Part shown: one piece after another, positions 1-9,182 of the stretch
How the letters are laid out: each line of letters begins with the position of its first letter
How positions within the stretch are numbered: position 1 is the first letter of the stretch
Assembly: GCA_030445275.1 (NCBI GenBank)
Contig: JAUCSE010000099.1
Span: forward strand, 22,235-86,234
Direction of reading: 5' to 3'
DNA length: 64,000 bases
Source: Mucilaginibacter sp.
Lineage (GTDB): Bacteria > Bacteroidota > Bacteroidia > Sphingobacteriales > Sphingobacteriaceae
Notes under the pieces: generated by a model
What the model saw: the letters and a program-made list of their open reading frames with translations, nothing else
The model's database searches: none
Told to the model about the DNA's origin: nothing
Program-made: the position numbers and the translations under genes

Positions 1-2
1 AT

Positions 3-722
3 CCTAAATTCATCAGCACAGGTAACCCTGATCTGCGCCCCGAGCTAAACAATACCTTTGAGCTTACTTACAGCAATTTTAAAAAAGCATCAGTTACGGT
101 GGGTTTAAGTTATGCATTCTCCAATAACTCCATTCAAACTATAAGCAGTTTGCGCGATACGGTAACGTATACTACCTATCAAAACCTGGGCAGCAATCGT
201 ACACTGGGTTTTAATATCAACACCAATTTTTCTATCATCAAGCCCCTTACTGTTAGCTTAAACGGGCAGATATCGCATGTGTGGTTAAAAGGTATTTACA
301 ATGATGTGTTCTTTAAAAACGGGGGTTACATTGGTAATGCATTTGCCAGCTTTACCTATAAATTGGGTGATACTTACAGGCTGGGTTATAATGCCGGTTT
401 CTTTAGCGGGGATGTAACCCTGCAAGGTAAATCAAGTAATTTTATTTACAATTCTTATAGTGTTGCCAAAGACTTGTTCAAGAAAAAATTTACTGTAACC
501 CTTGTAGCTAATAACCCTTACAGCAAATACAGGGCGTTTACCAATAGCACCAATACGCCCGATTTTTCCCAAACCATCAGCAGGGAAAATCCTTACCGCC
601 ATTTTGCTATCAGGCTTAACTATAAGTTTGGTAAACTTAACGGCGATATTAAAAAGAACCAACGCAGTATAAATAACGACGATACTAAAAACAGTGGAAA
701 AAGTAGTGGATCAAATCAATAA
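3..722 (+). CDS. Outer-membrane beta-barrel / TonB-dependent receptor, C-terminal part (5' end outside window)
   Basis: The frame is open from the left edge, so this is the C-terminal ~239 residues of a larger protein. It opens with a GNPDLRPE motif followed by alternating aromatic beta-strand segments, a signature of the C-terminal barrel of Bacteroidota TonB-dependent receptors and the OMP_b-brl_3 family. Repeated short strands ending in aromatic residues (for example FAIRLNYKFGKL) fit transmembrane beta-strands. A hydrophilic Asn/Ser/Lys tail follows the last strand. It would sit in the outer membrane and import a nutrient; the substrate cannot be told because the plug domain lies outside the window. 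The ArsC-like gene follows 9 bp later. Confidence 0.88.
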   Translation, partial: PKFISTGNPDLRPELNNTFELTYSNFKKASVTVGLSYAFSNNSIQTISSLRDTVTYTTYQNLGSNRTLGFNINTNFSIIKPLTVSLNGQISHVWLKGIYNDVFFKNGGYIGNAFASFTYKLGDTYRLGYNAGFFSGDVTLQGKSSNFIYNSYSVAKDLFKKKFTVTLVANNPYSKYRAFTNSTNTPDFSQTISRENPYRHFAIRLNYKFGKLNGDIKKNQRSINNDDTKNSGKSSGSNQ

Positions 723-727
723 ATTTG
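720..727 (+). promoter_or_regulatory. Bacteroidota -7 box (TAAATTTG) four bases before the ArsC-like start
   Basis: TAAATTTG matches the Bacteroidota TAnnTTTG -7 consensus and ends 4 nt before the ATG at 732. It overlaps the stop codon of the upstream receptor gene. No clear TTTG -33 element is visible at the expected distance. If used, the transcript would be leaderless or nearly so. Confidence 0.5.
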
Positions 728-731
728 CACC

Positions 732-1082
732 ATGAAAGTATACGGAATTACCAATTGCAACACGGTTAAAAAAGCGCTTGACTGGCTTAAAGAAAATAAG
801 GTTGATTATAATTTTCAGGATTTTAAAAAGCTGGGTGTAAGCACCGAAAAACTGCAGGAGTGGGACAGCAAAGCCGGCTATGAAAAGTTTATGAACAAAC
901 AGGGCCTAACCTGGAAACAACTTGACCCGCAGGTAAAAGAAAGTGTAAAAACCAATACCGATGCGCTGGCATTGTTACAACAAAAAACCAGCATGATCAA
1001 AAGACCAGTTATTGAGGATGGCGACTTCCTGTTTTTTGGTTTTGATGAAAATGTTTACAAAGAGCATTTTTTGAATAAATAA
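732..1082 (+). CDS. ArsC/Spx/MgsR (YffB-like) thioredoxin-fold protein
   Basis: This 116-residue protein has the size and N-terminal pattern of the ArsC/Spx family: a beta-strand MKVYGITNC, then CNTVKKALDWL, with one active-site-type cysteine at residue 9 followed by Lys residues. The C-terminal MIKRPVI segment matches the family's cis-proline region (KRP). True ArsC arsenate reductases reduce arsenate using glutathione or thioredoxin. YffB-like members have no proven reaction and no ars genes are nearby, so arsenate reduction should not be assumed. The start is fixed by an ATG just after a -7-like promoter box. Confidence 0.88.
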   Translation: MKVYGITNCNTVKKALDWLKENKVDYNFQDFKKLGVSTEKLQEWDSKAGYEKFMNKQGLTWKQLDPQVKESVKTNTDALALLQQKTSMIKRPVIEDGDFLFFGFDENVYKEHFLNK

Positions 1083-1124
1083 AAAATACAGCATTATAGA
1101 ACCTGTTAAGGCTTGTGGTTGGTG

Positions 1125-1165
1125 TTATCAATAATTCACCAAATCACTAATTCAATAATTAATAT
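1125..1165. repeat. Family C AT-rich repeat, single arm (CACTAATTCAATAATTAA type)
   Basis: A run of the phrases 'caataattcac' and 'actaattcaataatta' is shared with 9183-9205, 47590-47632 and 48612-48732. Only one arm is visible here. The rest of the 164-bp gap to the M1 peptidase holds a TATACTTG box near 1213. Confidence 0.55.
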
Positions 1166-1246
1166 TCTGGTAACAATCATTTTACCGGGAGTGTTCGGGA
1201 AGATTTTTTGTAGTATACTTGCTGTATAAATACAAAAAATATCGAG

Positions 1247-3235
1247 ATGAATTTAAAACTGATGGCCGGTTTCAGCATGGCCTTTATGTTGGCGGTTAGT
1301 GTAGGTGATGCGCAGCAAGCGGCTCCCGCTAACACGCCTGCTTCTGATTACAATTACCACGAAACTTTCGGGCCTTTGTTTTACACCAAGAATGGGACAG
1401 AGTACCGCGCAGCAAGCGGCGAACCCGGACCTAAGTACTGGCAAAACCGTGCCGATTATCAGCTGGCAGCTAAGTTAAATGATCAAACCAATGAAATTAC
1501 AGGTTCTGAGGTTTTAACTTATACTAATAATAGTCCGCAAAGCCTGGGCTTTTTATGGATGCAGCTTGATCAGAATCTTTTTAAGCTCGATTCGCGCGGT
1601 ACAGCGATAGTACCACCTGCAGGCAGCCGTAACTGGGGGCGTGGTGAAGCATTTGATGCAGGTTACAAGATAAAATCAGTAAAATATGCAAGTGGTGTTA
1701 AGGGCGAATTTGCAGAAGCCAAATTTATCATCAGCGATACCCGGATGCAGGTTTTTTTACCTAAAGAGGTAACAGCTAATGGCGGTCAGGTTAAGCTTAA
1801 AATTGAATATTCATTTGTGCCGCCAAACTACGGATCAGACCGTATGGGTTACCTGGAAACTAAAAACGGTAAAGTTTACACCATAGCACAATGGTACCCG
1901 CGTATGTGCGTGTATGATGACATCATGGGATGGAACACCCTGCCATACACCGGCCCGGGTGAATTTTACCTGGAATATGGCGATTTTGACCTGAGCATCA
2001 CAGCCCCGGCCAATCACATTGTAGTGGCATCGGGCGAGTTGCAGAACCCGCAGGAGGTATACACGGCTGAACAGCAAAAACGCTGGGCCGAAGCCGCGCA
2101 AAGTGAAAAAACGGTAATGATCCGTACTGCCGATGAGGTTAAGAACCCGGCATCGCGCCCGGCGGGTAAAACCGAACTTACCTGGCACTTTAAAATAAAA
2201 AATGCACGTGATGCTTCATGGGCTTCATCAGCGGCATTTATTGTTGATGCTGCCAAAATGGATTTGCCAAGCGGTAAAAAATCAATCGCTATATCGGCCT
2301 ATCCGGAAGAAAGTGATGGCAACGGCGCCTGGGGCAGATCAACCGAATATGTAAAAAAATCAATTGAGTATAACTCGGCAAAATGGTTTGAGTTTCCTTA
2401 TCCTGCTGCTACCGCTGTTGCCGGTATAGTAGGTGGGATGGAGTACCCTGGTATTGTTTTTTGTGGTTATAAAGCAAAAAACGCAAGCCTATGGGGGGTA
2501 AATGACCATGAGTTTGGCCATACCTGGTTCCCGATGATCGTGGGTTCAAATGAGCGTTTATACGGCTGGATGGATGAGGGTTTTAATACTTTTATCAATA
2601 CGCTTTCAACCGCCGATTTTAACAATGGGGAGTATAAAAGCAAACGGACTATGGATATGCATCGTGTTGGCGACTTTTTTACCAAACCCGAATTGGAGCC
2701 TATGATGAGTCAGCCGGCCAATCTTAAAGAAAGAAATACCGGAACCTTACTATATGCAAAACCAAGCGCCGGCCTTGTTTTACTGCGCGAGCAGATATTA
2801 GGCCCTGAGCGTTTTGACTTTGCCTTTAAAACCTATATTAACAGATGGGCATTTAAACACCCAACACCTGATGACTTTTTCCGCACGATAGAAAATGCCT
2901 CGGGCGAAAGCTTGCAATGGTTTTGGAGAGGCTGGTTTTTGAACGACTGGCGTTTGGACGTTGCTGTTAGCGATGTTAAATATGTGGACAATGATGCTTC
3001 AAAAGGCGCATTGATTACCCTGGACAACCTGGGCAAAATGGTAATGCCTGTTATACTGGAGATAAAAACTGTAAGTGGCAAAACCGAGCGTATTAAACTA
3101 CCAGTTGAAATTTGGGAGCGTTATGCTACATGGACATTTAAATATCCATCAACCGAAGAAATTGAATCGGTTACCTATGATCCGGATAAAGTGCTGCCTG
3201 ATTATAATCCTGACAATAACGTTTGGAAAAAATAA
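1247..3235 (+). CDS. Secreted M1-family zinc metallopeptidase
   Basis: A 662-residue gluzincin aminopeptidase-like protein. The N-terminus is a signal peptide ending near DAQQAA, so it is exported. The zinc site is H421-E-F-G-H425 with the third ligand E444 exactly 18 residues on, as in family M1. A GGMEYPG segment near residue 394 corresponds to the GAMEN substrate-binding motif in degenerate form. M1 enzymes trim N-terminal residues from peptides; the altered GAMEN motif is common in Bacteroidota secreted paralogues and leaves the exact specificity open. The gene stands alone, with a repeat-rich gap upstream and a strong terminator immediately downstream. Confidence 0.92.
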   Translation: MNLKLMAGFSMAFMLAVSVGDAQQAAPANTPASDYNYHETFGPLFYTKNGTEYRAASGEPGPKYWQNRADYQLAAKLNDQTNEITGSEVLTYTNNSPQSLGFLWMQLDQNLFKLDSRGTAIVPPAGSRNWGRGEAFDAGYKIKSVKYASGVKGEFAEAKFIISDTRMQVFLPKEVTANGGQVKLKIEYSFVPPNYGSDRMGYLETKNGKVYTIAQWYPRMCVYDDIMGWNTLPYTGPGEFYLEYGDFDLSITAPANHIVVASGELQNPQEVYTAEQQKRWAEAAQSEKTVMIRTADEVKNPASRPAGKTELTWHFKIKNARDASWASSAAFIVDAAKMDLPSGKKSIAISAYPEESDGNGAWGRSTEYVKKSIEYNSAKWFEFPYPAATAVAGIVGGMEYPGIVFCGYKAKNASLWGVNDHEFGHTWFPMIVGSNERLYGWMDEGFNTFINTLSTADFNNGEYKSKRTMDMHRVGDFFTKPELEPMMSQPANLKERNTGTLLYAKPSAGLVLLREQILGPERFDFAFKTYINRWAFKHPTPDDFFRTIENASGESLQWFWRGWFLNDWRLDVAVSDVKYVDNDASKGALITLDNLGKMVMPVILEIKTVSGKTERIKLPVEIWERYATWTFKYPSTEEIESVTYDPDKVLPDYNPDNNVWKK

Positions 3236-3236
3236 C

Positions 3237-3264
3237 AAAAAAGCCCGGTTAACCGGGCTTTTTT
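3237..3264 (+). terminator. Rho-independent terminator after the M1 peptidase
   Basis: A perfect 14-bp inverted repeat AAAAAAGCCCGGTT / AACCGGGCTTTTTT lies just past the stop codon. It has a GC-rich core and a T run. Confidence 0.9.
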
Positions 3265-3347
3265 GCTGAGTCAAATTTTATTGTCATTGCTGGCGCAGCG
3301 CGGCAATCGCGAACAATGCAAATCTTGATCTCTACCAATAAAATACA

Positions 3348-3459
3348 CGTCATTGCGAGGTACGAAGCAATCTCTACACAGGCAGATCGGCCATAAGAGT
3401 TCTAAATCTTTCAGTTCGCTCTGTACAGCATAGAGATTGCTTCGTGCCTCGCAATGACG
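3348..3459. repeat. Family G palindromic element (CGTCATTGCGAGGTACGAAG...), copy 1
   Basis: A 112-bp imperfect inverted repeat. The outer arms begin CGTCATTGCGAGGTACGAAG and end with the near-exact complement. Copy 2 is at 28053-28149 with almost identical arms but a different centre. A diverged relative precedes it at about 3279-3336 and a fragment sits at 19017-19060. No coding potential is seen. Confidence 0.85.
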
Positions 3460-3470
3460 AGTTTTATTTT

Positions 3471-3498
3471 AGACTTACGAAGTTTTAAAACTTAGTCT
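3471..3498 (-). terminator. Family M hairpin, likely terminator of the pyruvate oxidase gene
   Basis: AGACTTACGAAGTTTT pairs with AAAACTTAGTCT, 7 bp beyond the stop of the minus-strand gene. The same hairpin sequence recurs at 47784-47816. Confidence 0.6.
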
Positions 3499-3504
3499 AA
3501 AAGT

Positions 3505-5241
3505 CTACAGCAAATCCTTCAAATGCTTGTAATTCGCCTTAACCGTATCCAATACCTCATCCATTTGACCATTGAGTATCAGTTTGGTCATGGATATAGC
3601 CATGCCCTTTACCTGTTCAAATTCAATTTTTGGTGGCATAGCCAGGGCATTTGGATCAGTGAATATGTTTATTAATGCAGGGCCTTCAAAAGCCAAGGCT
3701 TCGGTAATAGCCTGTTTAACATCCTCCGGATACTTCACATTGATACCCTTTATACCCATAGCCTGGGCAACTAAAGCAAAATCAGGATTGTACATGTCTG
3801 TTTGCCAATCGGGCAAACCTGCAACCTCCATCTCCAACTTTACCATTCCTAATGAGCGGTTGTTGAAAACGATGATCTTAACCGGCAACTTGTATTGAAC
3901 AATAGTGGCCAAATCGCCTAATAGCATTGACAGCCCGCCGTCCCCACAAAGCGCGATCACCTGCTGCCCCGCCCGGGCCAAAGCAGCCCCGATAGCCTGG
4001 GGCATGGCATTGGCCATGGAGCCATGGTTAAATGAACCTATCATTTTACGCTTCCCAGTAGCGTGAATATAGCGCGAACCCCATACGCACGACATACCTG
4101 TATCAACTGTAAATATGGCATCATCGGCAGCAAGCTTATCCAGTATACTGGCTACATATTCCGGGTGTATTTTATCATGACTGCCACTGTCGTCAACATA
4201 GGTCTGCATTTTATCCTTTACATCGGCATAAACTTTTAGCTGCGCCTTCAAAAAACTGTCGTCCTGTTTTTGGGTAATTAATGGGAGCAGGGCTGCAAGC
4301 GTATCTTTTACAGTTCCGCATAAACCTACATCAACCTTGGCACGGCGACCAATACGCTCGGGTTTAATATCTATCTGTACAATTTTGCAATCAGTTGGCA
4401 TAAATGGGGTGTAAGGAAAATCAGTCCCCAGCAGTATTAGCAGATCACTCTCGTGCATACTATGATAGGCCGATGGCAGCCCTAAAAGCCCGGTCATACC
4501 TACCTCATTGGGATTGTTATACTGGATATCCATTTTGGCCCTGAAAGAGTAAGCTACTGTGGCGTGCAGTTTCTGTGATAATTCCACCACCTCGTCATGC
4601 GCACCTGCTGAACCAATGCCGCAAAAAATGGTTATTTTATGGTATTGATTAATTAAACCGGCCAGTTGCTGTACATCAACATCTGACGGTCTGATAACCG
4701 GGACAGGGTTATAGGTTTGGGTTGATGTGTTTATTTCAACGGCATCCATACTGGTAACATCGCCGGGTAAACCAATTACAGCTACACCCTTTTGATGCAG
4801 TGCGCTTTGAATACCCGCCTGCAGCATCCGCGGCAATTGTTTGGGTGTAGTGGCCACCTGGTTATAATAGCTGCAATCATCAAATAATTTAATGGTATTG
4901 GTTTCCTGAAAATACTCGGAACCAAATTCAAAACTGGCTATGGTTGATGCAATGGCAATAACCGAAGCGCCTGAGCGGTGCGCGTCATACAAACCGTTTA
5001 TCAAATGCACATGGCCCGGACCGCTGCTGCCTGCGCAACAGGCAAACCCATTCAGTTGTGCTTCGGCACCTGCGGCATAAGCGCCAACCTCTTCGTGCCT
5101 TACATGTATCCATTGTATACTGCCTTCGCGCCTTACGGCATCGTTTATTTCGTTAAGGCTATCGCCGGTTACGGCATATATTCTTTTGATACCGGCGTTT
5201 ACCAGCATTTCAACCAATTGGTCTGCAACGTTTTTTGCCAT
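3505..5241 (-). CDS. poxB: ThDP-dependent pyruvate oxidase / pyruvate dehydrogenase (quinone), PoxB-like
   Basis: The protein (578 residues from the chosen start) has the ThDP-enzyme order of PYR domain, central FAD/nucleotide domain and PP domain. The N-terminus KRIYAVTGDSLNEIND and the RHEEVGAYAAGAEA segment, with the catalytic Glu, resemble E. coli PoxB closely. The GDGGLSML...NN ThDP/Mg motif lies in the last third. PoxB converts pyruvate to acetate and CO2 at the membrane, passing electrons to quinone. I chose the ATG at 5241 because homology begins there; an in-frame ATG at 5280 would add 13 residues with no family match. A C-terminal membrane-binding helix like that of E. coli PoxB is not certain. 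It is transcribed alone. Confidence 0.9.
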   Translation of the reverse strand: MAKNVADQLVEMLVNAGIKRIYAVTGDSLNEINDAVRREGSIQWIHVRHEEVGAYAAGAEAQLNGFACCAGSSGPGHVHLINGLYDAHRSGASVIAIASTIASFEFGSEYFQETNTIKLFDDCSYYNQVATTPKQLPRMLQAGIQSALHQKGVAVIGLPGDVTSMDAVEINTSTQTYNPVPVIRPSDVDVQQLAGLINQYHKITIFCGIGSAGAHDEVVELSQKLHATVAYSFRAKMDIQYNNPNEVGMTGLLGLPSAYHSMHESDLLILLGTDFPYTPFMPTDCKIVQIDIKPERIGRRAKVDVGLCGTVKDTLAALLPLITQKQDDSFLKAQLKVYADVKDKMQTYVDDSGSHDKIHPEYVASILDKLAADDAIFTVDTGMSCVWGSRYIHATGKRKMIGSFNHGSMANAMPQAIGAALARAGQQVIALCGDGGLSMLLGDLATIVQYKLPVKIIVFNNRSLGMVKLEMEVAGLPDWQTDMYNPDFALVAQAMGIKGINVKYPEDVKQAITEALAFEGPALINIFTDPNALAMPPKIEFEQVKGMAISMTKLILNGQMDEVLDTVKANYKHLKDLL

Positions 5242-5352
5242 CTTGTTTTTGATTATATAATCAAAACTCCATAAGGCCATAAGAAGTTTTTAAAATTGTA
5301 TATAATTTGGTTAATGATTTTTGAATGACAACGACGGGAAGGAAATCCGTAT

Positions 5353-5398
5353 AAACACAAAAGAGGCAAACTTAATCAAGTTTGCCTCTTTTGTGTTT
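5353..5398. terminator. Bidirectional terminator, perfect 21-bp stem
   Basis: AAACACAAAAGAGGCAAACTT-type arms of 21 bp flank a 4-nt loop (AATC, 5374-5377). Minus-strand transcripts from the AraC gene or lytST operon would end here. Apart from the doubtful small gene at 5485-5721, the stretch 5242-5764 holds nothing else I recognise. Confidence 0.85.
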
Positions 5399-5484
5399 CA
5401 ATATATATAGTGAAGCCGGGAAACGGCTGTTTATTTCGTGTATTGATTAAAGACTAATATGCTTGAATCAATACAGTTGGATAT

Positions 5485-5721
5485 TTATATATGATAGAAT
5501 TCACAGTAATCAATGATTATCTGTAAATGATGGTTAATATTTGGAAAGTACTCCAGTATACCTGAAGTAATTTGCCTTTTAATGAGTTTAAGTTTGCTTT
5601 TTTCATGACCGTTATTGTTGATTGACATGTCAAAGGTACTGCGGATACAGCGGCGCATCAATCTCAATAAATCGGTTTTAACAACCAATTTTTCCGATAA
5701 GTAGAAAATACCGTCAGGCAA
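5485..5721 (-). CDS. Small hypothetical protein, doubtful
   Basis: An open frame of up to 78 codons lies between the AraC gene and the strong terminator at 5353. The longest form starts at TTG; the first in-frame ATG gives 57 residues (start 5658). I recognise no domain, signal peptide or membrane segment. The sequence is rich in Ile, Lys and Asn and could be a decayed gene end or chance. It is kept only because it is co-directional with the gene upstream, 43 bp away, and sits before a good terminator. Confidence 0.25.
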   Translation of the reverse strand: MPDGIFYLSEKLVVKTDLLRLMRRCIRSTFDMSINNNGHEKSKLKLIKRQITSGILEYFPNINHHLQIIIDYCEFYHI

Positions 5722-5764
5722 CAGTCATAACGATGGTTTTGAAAGGAGTAAAATGGATATAAAC

Positions 5765-6676
5765 TTATTGAAGCTTAAACTCCGAAGGATTGTAGCCCGC
5801 AAAACGTTTAAAAAAACGACTGAAATGCGAGCTGTTATCAAAGTTGAGCCGTTCGGCAATTTCCTTAACACTCAGGCCTGATGATGATAGCAGGTACTGG
5901 GCCTCCAGGTACAGGCGGTTATGGATAACATGCAGGGCATTCTGCCCGGTTTCGCCCTTTACTATTTCGGTTAAATACTTGGCTGATATAAATAATTCAT
6001 CGGCATATTGTTGTACAGTTTTAAGGGTTAAAAACTGTTCCTCAACCATTTTTTTAAATTTATATACCAACTGATATTGTTTACTCAGGTGACGGGTTGA
6101 ATGGAGTAAACAGCTTTCGCAGGCCCGGTTCATTTCATACAACAAATCAACTACCAGGAGCCTTAAAATTTGCAAATGGAAAGCCCCTTGCTCCCTACTT
6201 TCATCGCTCATTTTTTCGTACAGCGCTTTTAAGGATGCCACACTTTTTTTTGACAGTCCATAAATTGGCGGATAATCTGGATTTACTTCCAGCAGGTTAT
6301 CTACGATGTTTTCTTTCAGGAAATTATGGGTCAAAAAGCTCTTCTTAAACATCACCTGGTACAGGAGCAGATCGTCAGACGCATCTTCAAAAGAAGTAAT
6401 AAAGGCCGGGGATACCAGGTGGACGGAGTTTGGATAAACATCAAAAACAAAATGACCTATTGTTTTTTTACAGGATCCGTTAAGGCATAAAATAACCGAG
6501 TAATAATCTGTTTTAACAGGTACCCCGTGTTTTAAACCTGGCTCATTACTTAATACAGCAAAATCATCCTGGTTCCAGCCATCGTTAATAACGCCGAAGT
6601 CAGCGTTGGTAATGGTGTGCCGTTGAAGCGTAGACGGAATATCTAAAACAGCTATTTTATTGCTCATGAACTTCAA
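5765..6676 (-). CDS. AraC-family transcriptional regulator
   Basis: A 303-residue protein with a C-terminal double helix-turn-helix from about residue 205. Helix one is near QQYADELFISAKYLTEIVK, helix two near VKEIAERLNFDNSSHFSRFF, and the family closing motif follows as RFAGYNPSEF. The N-terminal ~190 residues resemble an AraC cupin sensing domain. The likely start is either MKFMSNK or the internal MSNK three codons later. It lies 27 bp downstream of the LytT-type response regulator on the same strand, so it may belong to the lytS-lytT transcription unit. Its targets are unknown; pyruvate oxidase is the next large gene downstream but beyond a terminator. Confidence 0.92.
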   Translation of the reverse strand: MKFMSNKIAVLDIPSTLQRHTITNADFGVINDGWNQDDFAVLSNEPGLKHGVPVKTDYYSVILCLNGSCKKTIGHFVFDVYPNSVHLVSPAFITSFEDASDDLLLYQVMFKKSFLTHNFLKENIVDNLLEVNPDYPPIYGLSKKSVASLKALYEKMSDESREQGAFHLQILRLLVVDLLYEMNRACESCLLHSTRHLSKQYQLVYKFKKMVEEQFLTLKTVQQYADELFISAKYLTEIVKGETGQNALHVIHNRLYLEAQYLLSSSGLSVKEIAERLNFDNSSHFSRFFKRFAGYNPSEFKLQ

Positions 6677-6703
6677 AGATAATGTAAAATTATTTTACGC
6701 TTA

Positions 6704-7435
6704 TCAGTCAAATTGCAACCGCTCGGCTTTGAGTTTTTTCTGAACATCCTGCTTATAATTACGGCCTATGGGTAGTTCATGACCAGCTATTTCAATGCTG
6801 TAGGAGTAAAAAGAATCAATTTTAGGCAGCGCTACGATGAACGAGCGGTGTATCCTTACAAATTTGTTTTCGGGCAGCATTTCTTCCAGCATGCTGATCT
6901 TTTGCCGGGTGATATATTCCTGATCTTTTACCACCACTTTTACATAATCGCGCAGGCTCTCTATCCATAAAATATCGTTTACATTTACTTTAATGGTTTT
7001 ACGATCAACTTTAAGATATATAAAAGCTTCATGATCACTTACCGGGCTTTCGTGAGTAATAATGGCTTTGGAATTATGTTCGTTCAGCTGGTAAATTTTA
7101 TCTACAGCACGCAAAAAACGCTCGAAGGAAATTGGCTTCATCAAATAATCAACCGCGTTTAGTTCAAACCCCTCCAATGCATATTCACTGTAAGCAGTTG
7201 TGAAAATTACTTTTGGAGGGTTTTTAAGGCTCCTTAAAAGGTCGGTTCCCTTAATGCCAGGCATTTTGATATCAAGGAACATGAGGTCTACCGGTTTTTG
7301 CTGTAATATCTGGAAGGCCTGTATGGCATCCACGCATTTGCCAACCAATTCTATCTGATTCAATTGCGACAGATATTTTTCGAGCACCGCAATAGCGTGT
7401 GGTTCGTCATCAACTATCAATGCCCGGATCTTCAT
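6704..7435 (-). CDS. LytTR-family response regulator
   Basis: 243 residues: a receiver domain at 1-120 with acidic pocket D9-D10 and phospho-acceptor D55 (LMFLDIKMPG), then a LytTR DNA-binding domain from about residue 140, including IKVNVNDILWIESLRDYVKV and FVRIHRSFIV. LytTR regulators bind imperfect direct repeats upstream of target genes. The ATG overlaps the end of the sensor kinase gene by 4 bp, showing translational coupling, so the two form a cognate pair. Confidence 0.95.
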   Translation of the reverse strand: MKIRALIVDDEPHAIAVLEKYLSQLNQIELVGKCVDAIQAFQILQQKPVDLMFLDIKMPGIKGTDLLRSLKNPPKVIFTTAYSEYALEGFELNAVDYLMKPISFERFLRAVDKIYQLNEHNSKAIITHESPVSDHEAFIYLKVDRKTIKVNVNDILWIESLRDYVKVVVKDQEYITRQKISMLEEMLPENKFVRIHRSFIVALPKIDSFYSYSIEIAGHELPIGRNYKQDVQKKLKAERLQFD

Positions 7436-8550
7436 ACGTTTATTAATTGTTTTGCGGGTTGTTTAATGATGTTCAGATCCATGTCTAATATGATCAGGAA
7501 AGTTTCGTCTTCATTCATGATCTTGAGTTTGGAAGTTGCCGGGTAAAGCAGATCAAGCCGTTTCATTACGTTTTTTAAGCCGATGTGCCCTCTGCCACTT
7601 GTTTCATCATCATCGGGCTGTCGTTCGGGATTATTATTAGCCACTTTTAGTTTAAAATGATTTCCCGTAACGTTGATGCCAATATTGATCCAAACCTGTC
7701 CTGTTTTTTCGCTCGTACCGTGTTTAAAGGCATTTTCAATAAATGGCAGGATGATCAATGGCGCTATCAGCTTGTTTTTAAGATTGCCGGTTATGGTAAA
7801 GTTAATATCTATGCGGTCCTCATAACGCAATTTTTCCAACTTAACATATTGCTGCATCATAAAAATTTCTTTTTCAAGCAGCACCTCATCGGCATTGCAT
7901 TCATACAGCATATACCGTAAAATATCTGAAAGGCCAAGTATCAGCTGCGGCGACTTTGGCGACCGGTCAAGGCTTAAAGCATACAGGTTATTTAAGGTAT
8001 TGAATAAAAAATGTGGATGTACCTGCGCTTTCAAAGCGCTTAACTCGGCCTCTAACGCGGCCTGTTTACGTTCGTACCACATTTTAAACAACTTAATGGC
8101 CAGTACAAAACCAATAATAAGATTTACGCCTTTAAAGGCATTCACCAGGCTTTCAATATCAAACAGTTTTGCAGAAAATGGTAGCTGGTTATACTTGATA
8201 TAGTTATGATCAATAATGGGTATTACCCTGATCAGGTACGGATTTACAAAGGTTAAACCAACTGACCGGGTGGCCAGTGTAGAAATTACAACCAGTAACA
8301 ATAATAGTAAAGTGAAAACAAAGTACCGCTTAACAAATAGATAACGAGGAATTACCCAATAAGCAATTGCATAATAGTAAGCAATTTGAACTGGCATAAA
8401 GATCAGGTTGTTTCTTAAGGATATTACAAAACTGGTTTGTACCGAATACATACTGGCTACCAGGAAGTAAACCGCCACCCAAAATAACAGGTGCTGATAC
8501 ACTCGCGGAATACTGATGTTTTGCAGCCTGATATCAATCCTGTTATTCAT
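7432..8550 (-). CDS. LytS-like sensor histidine kinase (His_kinase family)
   Basis: 372 residues with about four predicted membrane helices in the first 155 residues (for example LLFWVAVYFLVAS and FTLLLLLLVVIS), then the HPHFLFNTLNNL motif with phospho-His around H180, and a HATPase domain with N-box IENAFKHG and G-rich ATP lid GRGHIGLKNV. There is no recognisable extracellular sensor domain, so the membrane segments are probably the sensor. It is the first gene of the minus-strand unit lytS-like, lytT-like and possibly araC. The 236-bp gap to the divergent gene at 8787 should hold both promoters. Confidence 0.94.
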   Translation of the reverse strand: MNNRIDIRLQNISIPRVYQHLLFWVAVYFLVASMYSVQTSFVISLRNNLIFMPVQIAYYYAIAYWVIPRYLFVKRYFVFTLLLLLLVVISTLATRSVGLTFVNPYLIRVIPIIDHNYIKYNQLPFSAKLFDIESLVNAFKGVNLIIGFVLAIKLFKMWYERKQAALEAELSALKAQVHPHFLFNTLNNLYALSLDRSPKSPQLILGLSDILRYMLYECNADEVLLEKEIFMMQQYVKLEKLRYEDRIDINFTITGNLKNKLIAPLIILPFIENAFKHGTSEKTGQVWINIGINVTGNHFKLKVANNNPERQPDDDETSGRGHIGLKNVMKRLDLLYPATSKLKIMNEDETFLIILDMDLNIIKQPAKQLINV

Positions 8551-8786
8551 ATAGCTAATTTACCTGATATGGGCTAAAGGATGCGAAAAATTTTATGCAA
8601 ATGCGATAAACCGCATGGTTTTGTCGACATACAGCAATAAAACATTCCGGGAGGGTACTTATTTTTGATAAGTGCTTATTGCAGCTGATTAAATGCTGTT
8701 TATATGCAATTGATTGCTGAGTAGCAGTATCGCTTTTTAATGGTATGCAGGCTTGTTAATTTAACCCTACATTAAAATACAGGGTT

Positions 8787-9095
8787 ATGAAAACAATAAT
8801 AACAACCGTATTGATACTGTTATGCACTGTTTGCAGTCAGGCTCAGATCAATGCGCCAGTCAGTCATGGTTTTTGGGTGGTGGAGAGTAATAAAAATCAG
8901 CCTAGGGTACAGATCATCAGATTTTACAGTGATGATTCAAAATTGCTTTATGAAGAAACGATCAATACAAAGTTGAACCTAAAGCATGAAAAGGTACGTT
9001 TGGCTTTAAACCAGCTTACTAATAAGCTTTGTGGAAACAGGGATGATAGCAATAACAAAAAGTTGATTGCCCTTGCGTTCAACCTGAAACGATAA
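8787..9095 (+). CDS. Small secreted hypothetical protein
   Basis: 102 residues with a clear signal peptide (MKTIITTVLILLCTVCSQAQ, cleavage after AQ) and a hydrophilic 80-residue mature part containing VQIIRFYSDDSKLLYEE, which looks like a small beta-rich periplasmic domain. No family is recognised. It is divergent from the LytS-like kinase. An imperfect GC-rich hairpin at about 9118-9150 (GAACA-GGG / CCC-TGTTC) may end its transcript. Confidence 0.65.
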   Translation: MKTIITTVLILLCTVCSQAQINAPVSHGFWVVESNKNQPRVQIIRFYSDDSKLLYEETINTKLNLKHEKVRLALNQLTNKLCGNRDDSNNKKLIALAFNLKR

Positions 9096-9182
9096 CAGTC
9101 TTTTTTAATTATACTTTGAACAAGGGTTGGCGCGAGGCCGGCCCTGTTCTGTTTTAAAGAGAATAGATAATGATGCTTAGCC

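Noticed and set aside
732..1082. Arsenic-resistance gene
   Set aside because: Only the ArsC/Spx fold is shown; there is no arsB, acr3 or arsR nearby and the family includes non-arsenate proteins.
3348..3459. Palindromic element as a possible insertion sequence remnant
   Set aside because: It has long inverted arms but no transposase-like coding sequence and only ~100 bp; copies have different centres. It fits a small palindromic repeat family better.
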